NCBI GenBank assembly: GCA_964532485.1
Contig: CAZHKE010000001.1
Location: 62,001-126,000, forward strand
Reading direction: 5' to 3'
From: DATBSK01 sp964532485
Lineage (GTDB): Bacteria > Actinomycetota > Acidimicrobiia > IMCC26256 > PALSA-555
DNA: 64,000 nt
Part shown: positions 16,793 through 25,567 of the stretch, one piece after another
Numbering within the stretch: the stretch's first letter is position 1
Layout of the letters: every line of letters starts with the position of its first letter
Made by a program: the position numbers and the translations under genes
The notes under the pieces: generated by a model
Database searches by the model: none
Told to the model about the DNA's origin: nothing
What the model saw: the letters and a program-made list of their open reading frames with translations, nothing else

Positions 16793-17905
16793 TCAGGCCC
16801 AGGGGACACCCTCGCCGGGGGACTCGAGGCCGAGCATGTCGGCGAGGACGCGGGTGACGGCGTTGTTCTCGGCCATGTCGGTGTCGGGGGGCATGAGCTC
16901 GAAGTCGACGAGCAGGTGCTTGAGCCGCATCATCACGACGGCGAACCGCAGGCCGCCGAAGATCTCGTAGAGCTCCAGATCGCGGGCGGCCCGGCCGCTG
17001 GTCTGCTCGTAGCGATCGACCATCTCCTCACGAGTCGGGAAGCCAACCAGGCGCGGCGCGGGCATGCCCTCGTGGAAGTGACGGTCGAGGAACAGCCACC
17101 ATCCGAGGTCCATCATCGGATCGGCGAGGGTCACCATCTCCCAGTCGACGACGGCGCGCACGTGGTGGTCGGGACCGAAGAGCTGGTTGTTGATCCGCGC
17201 GTCACCCCAGCACAGCCCGATCTCGGGGTCCTCGGCCGGCGCGTTCTCGCGCACCCACTCGAGCGCGGCCTTCGCGATCCGAGGTGGCTCCGATCCCGGG
17301 TCGGCCCACTCGTACGACGCCTCGTAGTACCGCAGCTGTTGCTCGAAACCGAGCTTCCCGTACTGCGGCTTGTCGAGGAACTCGAAGCCGAGTGCCCGCC
17401 AGTCGACGGCGTGCACGGCCGCGAGCGCATCGAGCCCGCTCTCGACGAGCGTCCTCCGGTCGGCGGGCGTCGTCTCCTCGAAGAACCAGCCGCCGAGGGT
17501 GTAGGGCGGTGTGTCGGTCGGCGCCCGCCCGTCGACCTTGTCCATCACGAAGAACGGCGCGCCGAGGTGCTCGTCGCTCTCCTCGAACCACCGCATGGTG
17601 GGAACGGGAACGTCCGTCTTCGCCCCGAGCGTCTCCAGCACCCGGTACTGCGACTCGAAGTCGGCTTCCAGGAAGACCGTGTGCTGGGTCGGCTTCACGC
17701 GCAGCACGAGGCCCTCGGTGCGCCGGGTGCCCGCGGCGTCGGTGCAGCGGGCGTCGAACAGCAGGGTCTCGTTGGAGAAGCCGGTGAACGCGGGGCCGGA
17801 GAGCTCGCCGACCTCCACGTCCCTCACATCGGGCAGCCGCTCCGCCAGCCAGCTCGCGATGATGCCGCGGGTCTTCTCGAGATCGCGCTGCTCGGGGATC
17901 GGCAC
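16793..17905 (-). CDS. Phosphotransferase family protein (APH/ACAD10-like)
   Basis: 370 residues with the kinase-like fold of the APH family. The catalytic loop is LCWGDARINNQLF (Asp near 228, Asn two pairs on) and the metal-binding motif is VVDWEMVTLADPMMDLGWW. Bacterial relatives beside fatty-acid genes resemble the kinase domain of human ACAD10/ACAD11, which phosphorylates 4-hydroxyacyl-CoA to allow its removal. Neighbouring CoA genes fit that reading, though antibiotic or sugar kinases share the fold. Confidence 0.85.
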   Translation of the reverse strand: MPIPEQRDLEKTRGIIASWLAERLPDVRDVEVGELSGPAFTGFSNETLLFDARCTDAAGTRRTEGLVLRVKPTQHTVFLEADFESQYRVLETLGAKTDVPVPTMRWFEESDEHLGAPFFVMDKVDGRAPTDTPPYTLGGWFFEETTPADRRTLVESGLDALAAVHAVDWRALGFEFLDKPQYGKLGFEQQLRYYEASYEWADPGSEPPRIAKAALEWVRENAPAEDPEIGLCWGDARINNQLFGPDHHVRAVVDWEMVTLADPMMDLGWWLFLDRHFHEGMPAPRLVGFPTREEMVDRYEQTSGRAARDLELYEIFGGLRFAVVMMRLKHLLVDFELMPPDTDMAENNAVTRVLADMLGLESPGEGVPWA

Positions 17906-17966
17906 GGTCTCGCTCCCTCTCCGCTCTTGGCGCCTGCGGCGCCGGGATGCTCGGCCACGGCTCGCT

Positions 17967-17989
17967 GCGGCGCAGGGTACCTGCGCCGC
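17967..17989. repeat. Intergenic palindrome family B, copy 3
   Basis: Perfect 10-bp arms GCGGCGCAGG / CCTGCGCCGC around GTA. The flanks CTCGCT and GGGCGCTCGCC match copy 1. It lies between the racemase-like gene and the phosphotransferase gene. An additional GGCGCC-TGC-GGCGCC palindrome is just upstream, near 17929-17943. Confidence 0.55.
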
Positions 17990-18008
17990 GGGCGCTCGCC
18001 TCTGGCTC

Positions 18009-19163
18009 CTAGATCACGACACCCATGGCGACGAGGCCAGCCACCTCGTCGCGCGACAGGCCCCACGCCTCGAGGACGTGCGTCTCGCGTTCGCCGGCGT
18101 GCTCGGGCGGTGCCGGGTCGGCCAACGGCGTGCCCGAGAAGCGCGGCGCGGGCGCGGGTTGAGGAACGCCCCGGATCTCACGGAACGTCGCGCGCGCCCG
18201 ATTGTGCGGGTGCGATGGCGCCTCGACCGGGTCGAGGACCGGTGCCACGCACGCGTCGAAGTCGGCGAAGTGCTGCTCCCACTCGTCGCGGGTTCGCGTC
18301 CGGATCACCGTGGCGAACCGCTCGCGCAGCTCGGGCCATCCGTCACGGTCGTGCTGCTCGGGGAGGTCCTCGCCCGCGAGCTCGAGCCCTTCGAGGAGCT
18401 GCGCGTAGAACTGCGGCTCGATCGCGCCGACGGCGAGCCACCGGCCGTCGCTGGTCTCGTAGCTGTCGTACCAGGGCGAGCCCGTGTCGAGCATGTTCGT
18501 GCCCCGCGGTCCCCAGAACCCCGACGCGCGCGCCGCGTAGAACGGGGTCAGCATCACCGCCGCGCCGTCGACCATCGCCGCGTCGACGACCTGCCCCTGA
18601 CCGGTGTGCTCGCGCGCGAGGAGCGCCGCGACGATTCCGTACGCGAGCAGCATCCCGCCGCCCGCGAAGTCGGCGAGCACGTTGATCGGTGGCGTCGGCG
18701 GTGCGCCCGCGCGGCCGAGCGGCTCCAGTGCCCCGGCGATCGCGAGGTAGTCGAGATCGTGGCCGGCCCTGTCGGCGAGCGGGCCGTCCTGGCCGTACCC
18801 GGTCAGTCGCCCGTACACCAGGCGCGGGTTGCGGCCGCGCGCGACGTCGGGGCCGATGCCGAGGCGCTCCGCGACTCCCGGGCGGAACACCTCGAACACG
18901 GCGTCGGCTGCATCGGTGAGGCGCAGGAACGTCTCGACGCCGCTCGGTGCCTTGAGGTCGAGCCCGATCGCGGCCTTCGATCGGTACATCGCGTTCGTCG
19001 CCGGCGTGGAGGCGTCGATCGCGCGCACCGCGTCGACGCGGTCGACGCGCAGCACCTCGGCGCCGAGGTCGGCGAGCAGCATCCCGCAGAAGGGACCGGG
19101 CCCCAGCCCCAGGAGCTCGACGACCCGCACACCCTCGAGCGGCCCGCCTCGCCCGAGGCTCAC
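18009..19163 (-). CDS. Alpha-methylacyl-CoA racemase-like family III CoA transferase
   Basis: 384 residues from a GTG overlapping the thioesterase stop. It opens with the racemase signature LGLGPGPFCGMLLADLGAEV, then VFEVFRPGVAERLG, LTGYGQDGPLADRAGHDLDYLAI (the His and Tyr of the active site) and NVLADFAGGGML (the catalytic Asp region). AMACR inverts the 2-methyl centre of branched acyl-CoAs so that beta-oxidation of sterol or pristane side chains can proceed. That matches the P450, FadD19-like and FadA5-like genes nearby. Confidence 0.87.
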   Translation of the reverse strand: MSLGRGGPLEGVRVVELLGLGPGPFCGMLLADLGAEVLRVDRVDAVRAIDASTPATNAMYRSKAAIGLDLKAPSGVETFLRLTDAADAVFEVFRPGVAERLGIGPDVARGRNPRLVYGRLTGYGQDGPLADRAGHDLDYLAIAGALEPLGRAGAPPTPPINVLADFAGGGMLLAYGIVAALLAREHTGQGQVVDAAMVDGAAVMLTPFYAARASGFWGPRGTNMLDTGSPWYDSYETSDGRWLAVGAIEPQFYAQLLEGLELAGEDLPEQHDRDGWPELRERFATVIRTRTRDEWEQHFADFDACVAPVLDPVEAPSHPHNRARATFREIRGVPQPAPAPRFSGTPLADPAPPEHAGERETHVLEAWGLSRDEVAGLVAMGVVI

Positions 19164-19825
19164 GCGTCTGCGCGCCCGACGCCGGGCAGCATCTCGGTGC
19201 GCGCGACGATGAAGAGGCCCTCGGCCTCCGCGGTCACCTCGTCGGCGGCGGAGACGGTCGCGGTCGTGACGATCTTGCGCCCCTGGATGCTCGCGACGCG
19301 GCTCACGTAGCGGAGCTCGGTGTGCACGGGCGTCGGGATTCGGTACCGGATCGTGAGGCGACCGGTCGGCGCCGGTCGCCCGGCCGCGCGTGCAGCAGCC
19401 GCGCCGAGCACGAGGTCGAACGCGGCGGCGAGGACGCCGCCGTGCACCTTGCCGGGCATGCCCTCGTGGCGCTGGTCATAGGTGACCGTGGCTGCGGGAC
19501 CGTCGTCCGTCTCGAACAGGTGAAGCGGCGGCGCGAGCGGGTTCGAGAGCCCGGCGAAGGGATGGTGCTCGAAGAGCCGGTCGTCGGCGAGGGCGGGGCG
19601 GACGCGCAGGCCTTCGCCGTCCCCGTATCGACTCGTGACTGCGTGCGGGCGCAGCCGGTCGTTCACGGCCTCGATGGTCGCGGCGACGTCGTCGAGGTCG
19701 CCGGCCGGGGCGGTGCTCCCGACGAGGTAGCCGATGAGGTCGCGGGTGGCACTCCCGACGCGGCGGGACGCGGCGAGCCGCGTCGCGTCCTCGTCGGCGG
19801 GGGAGGTCGGGGCAGGTTCGCTCAT
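19160..19825 (-). CDS. PaaI-like hotdog thioesterase
   Basis: 221 residues. The hotdog core follows an Ala/Asp-rich helical start: PFAGLSNPLAPPL, then GMPGKVHGGVLAAAFDLVLG (the HGG-x-x-x-x-x-D catalytic helix), and TGRLTIRYRIPTPVHTELRY. It probably hydrolyses an acyl-CoA. The paralogue at 31643 has the same layout. It is co-translated with the racemase-like gene and diverges from the thiolase at 19914 across a shared operator. Confidence 0.83.
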   Translation of the reverse strand: MSEPAPTSPADEDATRLAASRRVGSATRDLIGYLVGSTAPAGDLDDVAATIEAVNDRLRPHAVTSRYGDGEGLRVRPALADDRLFEHHPFAGLSNPLAPPLHLFETDDGPAATVTYDQRHEGMPGKVHGGVLAAAFDLVLGAAAARAAGRPAPTGRLTIRYRIPTPVHTELRYVSRVASIQGRKIVTTATVSAADEVTAEAEGLFIVARTEMLPGVGRADA

Positions 19826-19849
19826 GGGATGGCCGCCGATGATGGCCCC

Positions 19850-19868
19850 TAAACTGACGGCCCGTCAC
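19850..19868 (+). promoter_or_regulatory. -10 box TAAACT overlapping operator CTGACGGCCCGTCAC
   Basis: TAAACT (19850-19855) is a TANNNT -10 box for the thiolase gene. It overlaps the dyad CTGACG-GCC-CGTCAC (19854-19868). The same CTGACG-N3-CGTCAG dyad is found at 37642 and 53482. A dyad on top of a -10 box suggests repression. Confidence 0.55.
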
Positions 19869-19913
19869 ATCTGCTCGAGCCGCCACGACGCGCTCAGGAG
19901 AGGGGTCCACCCC

Positions 19914-21092
19914 ATGCGCCAGCCCGTCATCGTCGAAGCCGTCCGCACGCCGATCGGCAAGCGCAACGGCTGGTTGTCAGGCCTCAAGGCCACCGAGACG
20001 CTCCGCCATGTGCAGCTCCAGGTGATCGAGCGCGCCGGCATCGACCCGATGCTCGTCGACGAGGCGATCGGCGGTTGCGTCACCCAAGCCGGCGAGCAGG
20101 GCTCCAACGTGACGCGCAACGCATGGCTGTCGGCCGGCCCGGACCTGCTCCCGTACCAGACCGCGTGCACGACGGTCGACGCCCAGTGCGGCTCGTCGCA
20201 GCAGGCCAACCACCTCGCGGCAGGGTTGATCGCGGCCGGCGGCGCCGACGTCACGATCGCGTGTGGGGTCGAGCAGATGAGCCACGTGCCGCTGGGCGCG
20301 AACGTCGTGAACGGACCGGGGCACTACAAGACGGAGCCGTGGCCGTGGGACGACCCGCCCAACGGGCAGTTCGGTGCGGCCGACCGCATCGCCGACAACC
20401 GCGGCATCACGCGGGAGGACCTCGACGAGTGGGGCTTCCACTCGCAGCGCAAGGCGAAGCAGGCGTGGGGCGAGGGTCGGTTCGAGCGCGAGATCGCGCC
20501 GATCGAGACGCCGGTCATCGGTGACGACGGCGAGCCCACGGGTGAGGCCCAGCTGATCTCGCGCGACCAGGGCCTGCGCGACACGACCATGGAGGGCCTG
20601 GCGAAGCTCAAGCCCGTCGTCGAGGGCTACAAGCACACCGCCGGCACGTCGTCGCAGATCTCCGACGGCGCCGCGGCGGTGCTGTGGATGAGCGAGGAGA
20701 GGGCCGCCGAGCTCGGGCTGCGCCCGCGGGCGAAGCTCCTGCACCAGCTCGTGACCGGCACCGACCCGTACTACCTGCTCGACGGGCCTGTCGACGCGAC
20801 GGCGAAGATGCTCGACCGCTCGGGGATGGCGATGGCCGACTTCGACGTGTTCGAGATCAATGAGGCCTTCGCCTCGGTCGTGCTGTCGTGGGCGCAGGTC
20901 CACAAGCCCGACCTCGACCGAGTCAACGTCAACGGCGGCGCGATCGCGCTCGGTCACCCCGTGGGGTGCACCGGGGCCCGGCTGATCACCACCGCGCTCC
21001 ACGAGCTGGAGCGCACCGACGGCGAGCTCGCGTTCGTCACCATGTGCTGCGGCGGCTCGCTCGGCACCGCCAGCATCCTCCAGCGCCTGTAG
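19914..21092 (+). CDS. fadA5: FadA5-like steroid 3-ketoacyl-CoA thiolase
   Basis: 392 residues from the ATG at 19914, which has GGAGAGGGG upstream. Cys92 (in QCGSSQQAN), His348 (GHPVGCTGAR) and Cys378 (MCCGG) align with the catalytic Cys93, His347 and Cys377 of M. tuberculosis FadA5. Whole stretches such as PIGKRNGWLSGL, HTAGTSSQISDGAAAVLWM and RVNVNGGAIALGHPVG match my memory of FadA5, which cleaves the C22-oxo steroid side chain to release acetyl-CoA. It is controlled by its own promoter and operator. Confidence 0.88.
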   Translation: MRQPVIVEAVRTPIGKRNGWLSGLKATETLRHVQLQVIERAGIDPMLVDEAIGGCVTQAGEQGSNVTRNAWLSAGPDLLPYQTACTTVDAQCGSSQQANHLAAGLIAAGGADVTIACGVEQMSHVPLGANVVNGPGHYKTEPWPWDDPPNGQFGAADRIADNRGITREDLDEWGFHSQRKAKQAWGEGRFEREIAPIETPVIGDDGEPTGEAQLISRDQGLRDTTMEGLAKLKPVVEGYKHTAGTSSQISDGAAAVLWMSEERAAELGLRPRAKLLHQLVTGTDPYYLLDGPVDATAKMLDRSGMAMADFDVFEINEAFASVVLSWAQVHKPDLDRVNVNGGAIALGHPVGCTGARLITTALHELERTDGELAFVTMCCGGSLGTASILQRL

Positions 21093-21123
21093 CGGGGCCG
21101 GGGTTCCCTGTCGCGCGCCGGGT

Positions 21124-22062
21124 CTAGGACCGCGCGTCGAGGGCCCGCGTGAGGAACGCGGCGATCTCGGCCATGGCCTCGTCCGCCGCGGGCGTAAGCG
21201 CGTCCATGCTCAGGAAGCCGTGGATCATCCCGGGGTATCGCAGCGAGGAGACGTCGACGCCGGCGTCGCGCAGGGCCTGCGCATAGGCCTCGCCCTCGTC
21301 GCGCAAGACGTCGTACTCGGCGGTGATCACGAGCGCCGGCGGCGCCTCGGCGAGGTCGGTCGCGCGCAGGACCGACGCGTACGGATCTGCCGGGTCGCCG
21401 TCGGGCCCGAGGTACTGGGACCAGAACCAACGCATCTGGGAGGCGGTGAGGGGGAACCGGTCGGCGATCTCGGCGAACGACTTCGTCGCGCACGCGGCAT
21501 CGATCACCGGGTAGACGAGCGCCTGGGCCGCGAGGCCCGGCCCGCCGTTGCGCGCCGCGAGCGCGGTCGCGGCGGCCAGGTTGCCGCCCGAGCTGTCGCC
21601 GGCCACCGCGATGCGCTCGGGGTCGCCGGCGAACTCGGCGGCGTGGCCGGTGAGCCAGTGGGTGACCGCCATGCAGTCGTCGAGCGCGGCCGGAAAGCGG
21701 TGCTCGGGCGCGAGCCGGTAGTCGACGCTGACGACCACCGCCTTGGTCGCGTTGGCGAGTCGACGACAGACTCGGTCGTGGGTCTCGATGCTCATGAACA
21801 CGAACCCACCACCGTGGAAGTACGCCACGACCGACGAGGTCTCCTCCGGGTCGGGGTCGTACACCCGCACGGGGATGTCGCCCGCCGGACCGGGGAGGTG
21901 ACGGTCCTCGACCACCTCGACCGGCTCGGGCTCGCGTGCGCCGACGAAGCCGATGGCCAGTGCCTGCTCGCGCGCGACGTCGAGCGCGAGACTCTCGAGC
22001 GCGGGAGCGTCAGGCCTGGCCGTGGCGTCGAGGTGTGCCTGTATCTCGGGGGCGACGGGCAT
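21124..22062 (-). CDS. HSL-family alpha/beta hydrolase (esterase)
   Basis: 312 residues. The hormone-sensitive-lipase signature HGGGFVFMS is near residue 85, GDSSGGNLAAA near 157 (nucleophile Ser), and the Asp and His are in EYDVLRDEG and MIHGFLSM. It is a cytosolic short-chain esterase with no signal peptide. The paralogue at 52481 has the same motifs (HGGGWVICG, GDSAGGNL). It converges with the thiolase gene and is followed by 31 bases of nothing. Confidence 0.87.
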   Translation of the reverse strand: MPVAPEIQAHLDATARPDAPALESLALDVAREQALAIGFVGAREPEPVEVVEDRHLPGPAGDIPVRVYDPDPEETSSVVAYFHGGGFVFMSIETHDRVCRRLANATKAVVVSVDYRLAPEHRFPAALDDCMAVTHWLTGHAAEFAGDPERIAVAGDSSGGNLAAATALAARNGGPGLAAQALVYPVIDAACATKSFAEIADRFPLTASQMRWFWSQYLGPDGDPADPYASVLRATDLAEAPPALVITAEYDVLRDEGEAYAQALRDAGVDVSSLRYPGMIHGFLSMDALTPAADEAMAEIAAFLTRALDARS

Positions 22063-22105
22063 GGGCGCAGAAGCCTTGCACGTCGCGCGGCGTCCGCCGC
22101 GGACC

Positions 22106-22819
22106 TCAGGCGGCTCCCGACCAGTGGCCCTCGAGCGCCGCGGCGGCCTCCGCGGGTCGCTCGACGATCGCCCAGTGACTCCCGTCGAGGAGCGCGACCC
22201 GCGCGCCGCTGATCTCGGCGAACCGGAGACCCGACGCCGGTGGGCCCACCGGGTCGTGCTCGCCCCAGAGCACGAGGCCCGGGAGCTCGACCGGTCCGGT
22301 CGGAGCCCAATCGCCCGGTAGGTCCGTCGCCGAGCGGTACAGCGCGAGGATGCAGCGCTTCATCGTCTCGTCGATCGCGGCGGCGGCGCCGTCAGCGTCC
22401 GGGTGCCCGACGTCCGCGAGGCCGGGCGCGATCGTCTCGCCGCTGAACGACTCCATGATCTGCTCACCGACCTCGGGCGTCTGCCACTGAACGGCGAGGT
22501 CGTGCCACCTGAACCTGTCCGTGACCGCGCCGTTGCTCAACGTGAAGGTGCGCAGCAGATCGGGGCGCGTGAGCGCGACGCGCTGCGACAGCAGCGAGCC
22601 CCAGTCGTGGCCGACCAGATCGACGGGCTCCTCGATGCCGTCCACCTGAGCCACGATCCAGTCGACGTACGCCTCCTTCGTCGCGGCGAAGCCCTCGGGC
22701 AGCGGCGCGCCGAAGCCGGGGAGTCGAAGCGTGATGACGTCGTCGCGCGAGAGCTCCGAGAGCAGCGGATCCCACATCCCGGCGGTGTCGGGGACGCCGT
22801 GGACGAAGACGGCAGGCAC
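22106..22819 (-). CDS. Alpha/beta hydrolase, haloalkane dehalogenase/epoxide hydrolase-like
   Basis: 237 residues. The GTG at 22819 is chosen because TAGCGT sits seven bases upstream (leaderless pattern) and the frame further up is Arg/Ser-rich read-through inside the ligase gene. The protein begins directly with AVFVHGVPDTAGMW (the HG-x-P oxyanion loop). The nucleophile is Asp in VGHDWGSLL, the acid is near LWGEHDPVGP and the His is in GSHWAIVE. Asp nucleophiles are found in epoxide hydrolases and dehalogenases. It is shorter than usual by about 40 residues. Confidence 0.78.
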   Translation of the reverse strand: MPAVFVHGVPDTAGMWDPLLSELSRDDVITLRLPGFGAPLPEGFAATKEAYVDWIVAQVDGIEEPVDLVGHDWGSLLSQRVALTRPDLLRTFTLSNGAVTDRFRWHDLAVQWQTPEVGEQIMESFSGETIAPGLADVGHPDADGAAAAIDETMKRCILALYRSATDLPGDWAPTGPVELPGLVLWGEHDPVGPPASGLRFAEISGARVALLDGSHWAIVERPAEAAAALEGHWSGAA

Positions 22820-22826
22820 GGACGGA

Positions 22827-22832
22827 ACGCTA
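22827..22832 (-). promoter_or_regulatory. Leaderless -10 box (TAGCGT)
   Basis: TAGCGT, then seven bases, then the GTG at 22819. Its first three bases are also the TAG stop codon of the upstream ligase gene. Confidence 0.4.
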
Positions 22833-24455
22833 GGTGCTCGCGGTCGCCGTGGTCGCGACCTGCTGGGCCCACCGGTAGTCGGGCTTCCCCGACGGCGAGC
22901 GTTGGATCGACGCGACGAAGTGCAGCTCGCGCGGCACCTTGAAGCCGGCGATGACGCCGCGGCAATGCTCCTGGATCGACTCGAGCGTCGGCTCCGCCGA
23001 CTCACGCGGCTGCACCACCGCGACGACGCGCTGACCCCAGCGGTTGTCCTTCACGCCCACGACGACGCAGTCGTACACGTCGGGATGCCCCTTGACCGCG
23101 CCCTCGACCTCCTCGGGAAAGATCTTCTCGCCGCCCGAGTTGATCGATACGGAGCCCCGGCCGAGCAGCGTGATCGTGCCGTCGGCGTCCATCGTCGCGG
23201 AGTCGCCGGGGATCGCGTAGCGCACACCTTGCCTGTCGGTCACGAACGTCTCGGCGGTCTTCGCGGGGTCCTTGTAGTACTCGAGGGGGATGTTCCCTCG
23301 ACGCGCGACCCGGCCGATCACCTCGGAGCCGGCTTCGACGATCTCGAGGTTCTCGTCGAGGACGACCGTGTCGGCGATCGGGGTCACCGTCGGACCGCCC
23401 TTCATCGCCGTCTTCCCCTTCCGGACGAGCGTGTAGCCGTTGGACCCGCTCTCCGAGGCGCCGATCGCCTCGGAGAGGATCAGGTCGGGGAAGCGCTCGA
23501 GGAACTCGTCCTTCACGCTCGGAGAGAACAGCGCCGCGGTGCTCGAGAGCGACACCCACGACGAGAGGTCGAGCGCCTGCACCTCGGGGTCGTCGAGTGC
23601 CTCCAGCAACGGGCGCGCCATGGCATCGCCCGTGATCATCATCGCGTGCACCCCTTCGGCGGCCACGAGCCTCCAGACCTCGACCGGATCGAACTTCGGG
23701 ACGAGGCAGATCTTGTTCCCGATCAGCGCGCCGCCCATGACGCCCCACTGCGTCGCGCCGTGCATCAGCGGGGCGATCGGCAGCATCACGGCCTGCGTAG
23801 CGTTGGTGAGTCCCTTCTCGACCATCGCCTCGGGCCGGTCGACCTTCACGCCGGTCACGACGTCGATCCCACCACCCAGGGCGAAGAACACGTCCTCTTG
23901 GCGCCAGACGACGCCCTTGGGCATGCCGGTCGTCCCCCCCGTGTAGAGGATGTAGCGGTCGTCGGGGGAGCGGGGCCCGAAGTCGCGCTCGGGGGACGCA
24001 CCCGCGAGCGCGTCCTCATAGGCCACCGACCCCAGCTGCGAGACGTCGGCGCCGGAGCCGTCGTCGATCACGACCGAGTGGGTGAGCAGCGGGAGCCGGT
24101 CGAGGACGCCCTGCGCCCGGGGGCCGAACTCTCGCTGGTACACGAGCGCCTTCAGGTCGGCGTTGTCGAACAGGTACGCGAGCTCGTCCTCCACGTAGCG
24201 GTAGTTGATGTTGACCCACACGGCCCGCAGCTTGAAGACGGCCCAGAGGGTCTCGACCCACTCGACGGAGTTGAGGGCGTAGATCCCCACGTGGTCACCG
24301 GGGCCGATGCCGTGCGCCGCCAGGTGGTGGGCGAGGCGGTTCGCCCGCTCTTCCATCTCCGCGTACGTGCGGCGCTTGCCGGCGCACACGAGGTACTCGC
24401 GGTCGCCGAAGTGATCGACCGAGTTCTCGAACATGTCCGCGAGGTTGAATTCCAT
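22830..24455 (-). CDS. Acyl-CoA ligase, FadD19/FadD17-like paralogue
   Basis: 541 residues from the ATG at 24455 (MEFNLADMFENS); the longer open frame runs into the LLM gene. It has ILYTGGTTGMPKGVVWRQED (P-loop), IGASESGSNG, GDSATMDADGTI (hinge) and the catalytic Lys in PSGKPDYRW. It is a full-length sister of the 5305-7026 ligase. It presumably activates a sterol-like side-chain acid or another branched acid. The LLM oxidoreductase gene is just upstream on the same strand. Confidence 0.88.
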   Translation of the reverse strand: MEFNLADMFENSVDHFGDREYLVCAGKRRTYAEMEERANRLAHHLAAHGIGPGDHVGIYALNSVEWVETLWAVFKLRAVWVNINYRYVEDELAYLFDNADLKALVYQREFGPRAQGVLDRLPLLTHSVVIDDGSGADVSQLGSVAYEDALAGASPERDFGPRSPDDRYILYTGGTTGMPKGVVWRQEDVFFALGGGIDVVTGVKVDRPEAMVEKGLTNATQAVMLPIAPLMHGATQWGVMGGALIGNKICLVPKFDPVEVWRLVAAEGVHAMMITGDAMARPLLEALDDPEVQALDLSSWVSLSSTAALFSPSVKDEFLERFPDLILSEAIGASESGSNGYTLVRKGKTAMKGGPTVTPIADTVVLDENLEIVEAGSEVIGRVARRGNIPLEYYKDPAKTAETFVTDRQGVRYAIPGDSATMDADGTITLLGRGSVSINSGGEKIFPEEVEGAVKGHPDVYDCVVVGVKDNRWGQRVVAVVQPRESAEPTLESIQEHCRGVIAGFKVPRELHFVASIQRSPSGKPDYRWAQQVATTATAST

Positions 24456-24475
24456 GGTCTTCGAACGGTAGCGGC

Positions 24476-25501
24476 TCAGGTGGTGAGGTCCGCGAGGACG
24501 CGCAGCGCCTGCTCGTCCTGGCCGCCGACGAGCAGCGTCGTGACGGGCGTCGCGCGCCAGGCCTCGAGCCGCTCGGCGATCCGCTCCTTCGGCCCGACGA
24601 GCGAGATCTCGTCGGCGAACGCCTCGGGGACGGCCATGATCGCCTCGTCGCGCTTGCCCGCGAAGAACAGGTCCTGGACCTTGAAGGCCTCGTCCTCGTA
24701 CCCCATTCGGGCCATGAGCTCGGTGTGGAAGTTCTTGCTCCTCGCGCCCATGCCGCCGATGTAGAACCCGAGCGCGGCCTTCACCGGCCAGAGGGCGACG
24801 CTCACGTCGTCGGCAACGCTCACCGACACGTTCACCGCGATCTCGAAGCCGGGCTCGGCGTGCGCGATCTGCTCGTCGTAGACCTCGGGCCGGTACGGCG
24901 AGTAGTACAGGGGCACCCACCCGTCGGCGATCTCGGCCGCGAGCGCGACGTTCTTCGGGCCCTCGGCGCCGAGGTAGATCGGGATGTCGCTCCGCCGTGG
25001 GTGCGTGATCATCTTCAGCGGCTTCCCGAGGCCGAGCGCGTCGTCACCCGCGTAGGGGAGCGGGTAGTGGGGGCCGGCGCTCTCGACCGGCTCCTCCCGG
25101 GCGAGAGCGTCGCGGATGATCTGGACGTACTCGCGGGTGCGCGCGAGCGGCTTGCCGAAGGGCCGGCCGTACCAGCCCTCGACGACCTGGGGACCGCTGA
25201 CACCGATGCCGAGGCACGCGCGCCCTTCGGACAGCCCGTCGAGCGTCATGGCGTGCATCGCCATGGTCGTGGGTGACCGTGCCGACATCTGCGCGATGCC
25301 GGTGCAGAGCTTGAGACGCGACGTCGCGGCCGCGACCGCGGCGAGTGGCGAGAACGCGTCCGAGCTCCACGACTCGCCGGTCCAGATCGAGTCGAAGCCG
25401 AGATCCTCGGCGAGGGTGGCCGACTCGACGAGCTCGCGTGCCGAGCGCGGCTGCGCGGTCCAGTAGCCCATCTGCAGCCCGAGCTTGAGGTCCTGTGCCA
25501 C
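24476..25501 (-). CDS. LLM-class F420-dependent oxidoreductase, Rv3520c-like
   Basis: 341 residues from a GTG. It has the TIM-barrel signatures LGLQMGYWTAQP, FDSIWTGESWSSDAFSPLA, RACLGIGVSGPQVVEGWYG and IPIYLGAEGPKNVALA, then a late GGMGARSKNFH. This is the pattern of the mycobacterial Rv3520c group, found in the cholesterol gene region. It would use F420H2 (or F420) for a reduction or oxidation step in the same lipid pathway. A leaderless -10 box precedes it; the ligase follows after 20 bases. Confidence 0.87.
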   Translation of the reverse strand: MAQDLKLGLQMGYWTAQPRSARELVESATLAEDLGFDSIWTGESWSSDAFSPLAAVAAATSRLKLCTGIAQMSARSPTTMAMHAMTLDGLSEGRACLGIGVSGPQVVEGWYGRPFGKPLARTREYVQIIRDALAREEPVESAGPHYPLPYAGDDALGLGKPLKMITHPRRSDIPIYLGAEGPKNVALAAEIADGWVPLYYSPYRPEVYDEQIAHAEPGFEIAVNVSVSVADDVSVALWPVKAALGFYIGGMGARSKNFHTELMARMGYEDEAFKVQDLFFAGKRDEAIMAVPEAFADEISLVGPKERIAERLEAWRATPVTTLLVGGQDEQALRVLADLTT

Positions 25502-25508
25502 GGGGGTG

Positions 25509-25514
25509 ACCGTA
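25509..25514 (-). promoter_or_regulatory. Leaderless -10 box (TACGGT)
   Basis: On the minus strand TACGGT, seven bases, then the GTG start at 25501. Confidence 0.45.
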
Positions 25515-25528
25515 CACGTGGCTCTCGG

Positions 25529-25567
25529 TGCGTATCTCGAGGTCGCAGAGCGACCTCGAGATACGCA
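25529..25567 (-). terminator. Perfect 18-bp hairpin after the acyl-CoA dehydrogenase gene
   Basis: Arms TGCGTATCTCGAGGTCGC and its exact complement with a 3-base loop AGA. It begins right after the stop codon of the acyl-CoA dehydrogenase and precedes the promoter of the LLM gene. The outer sequence TGATGCGTATCTC resembles the ends of family A palindromes. No T-tract follows, as is common in high-GC bacteria. Confidence 0.7.

Noticed and set aside
16793..17905. An aminoglycoside resistance gene
   Set aside because: The fold is shared, but the surroundings are CoA and lipid genes and the sequence looks like ACAD10/11-type kinases, so resistance is not supported.
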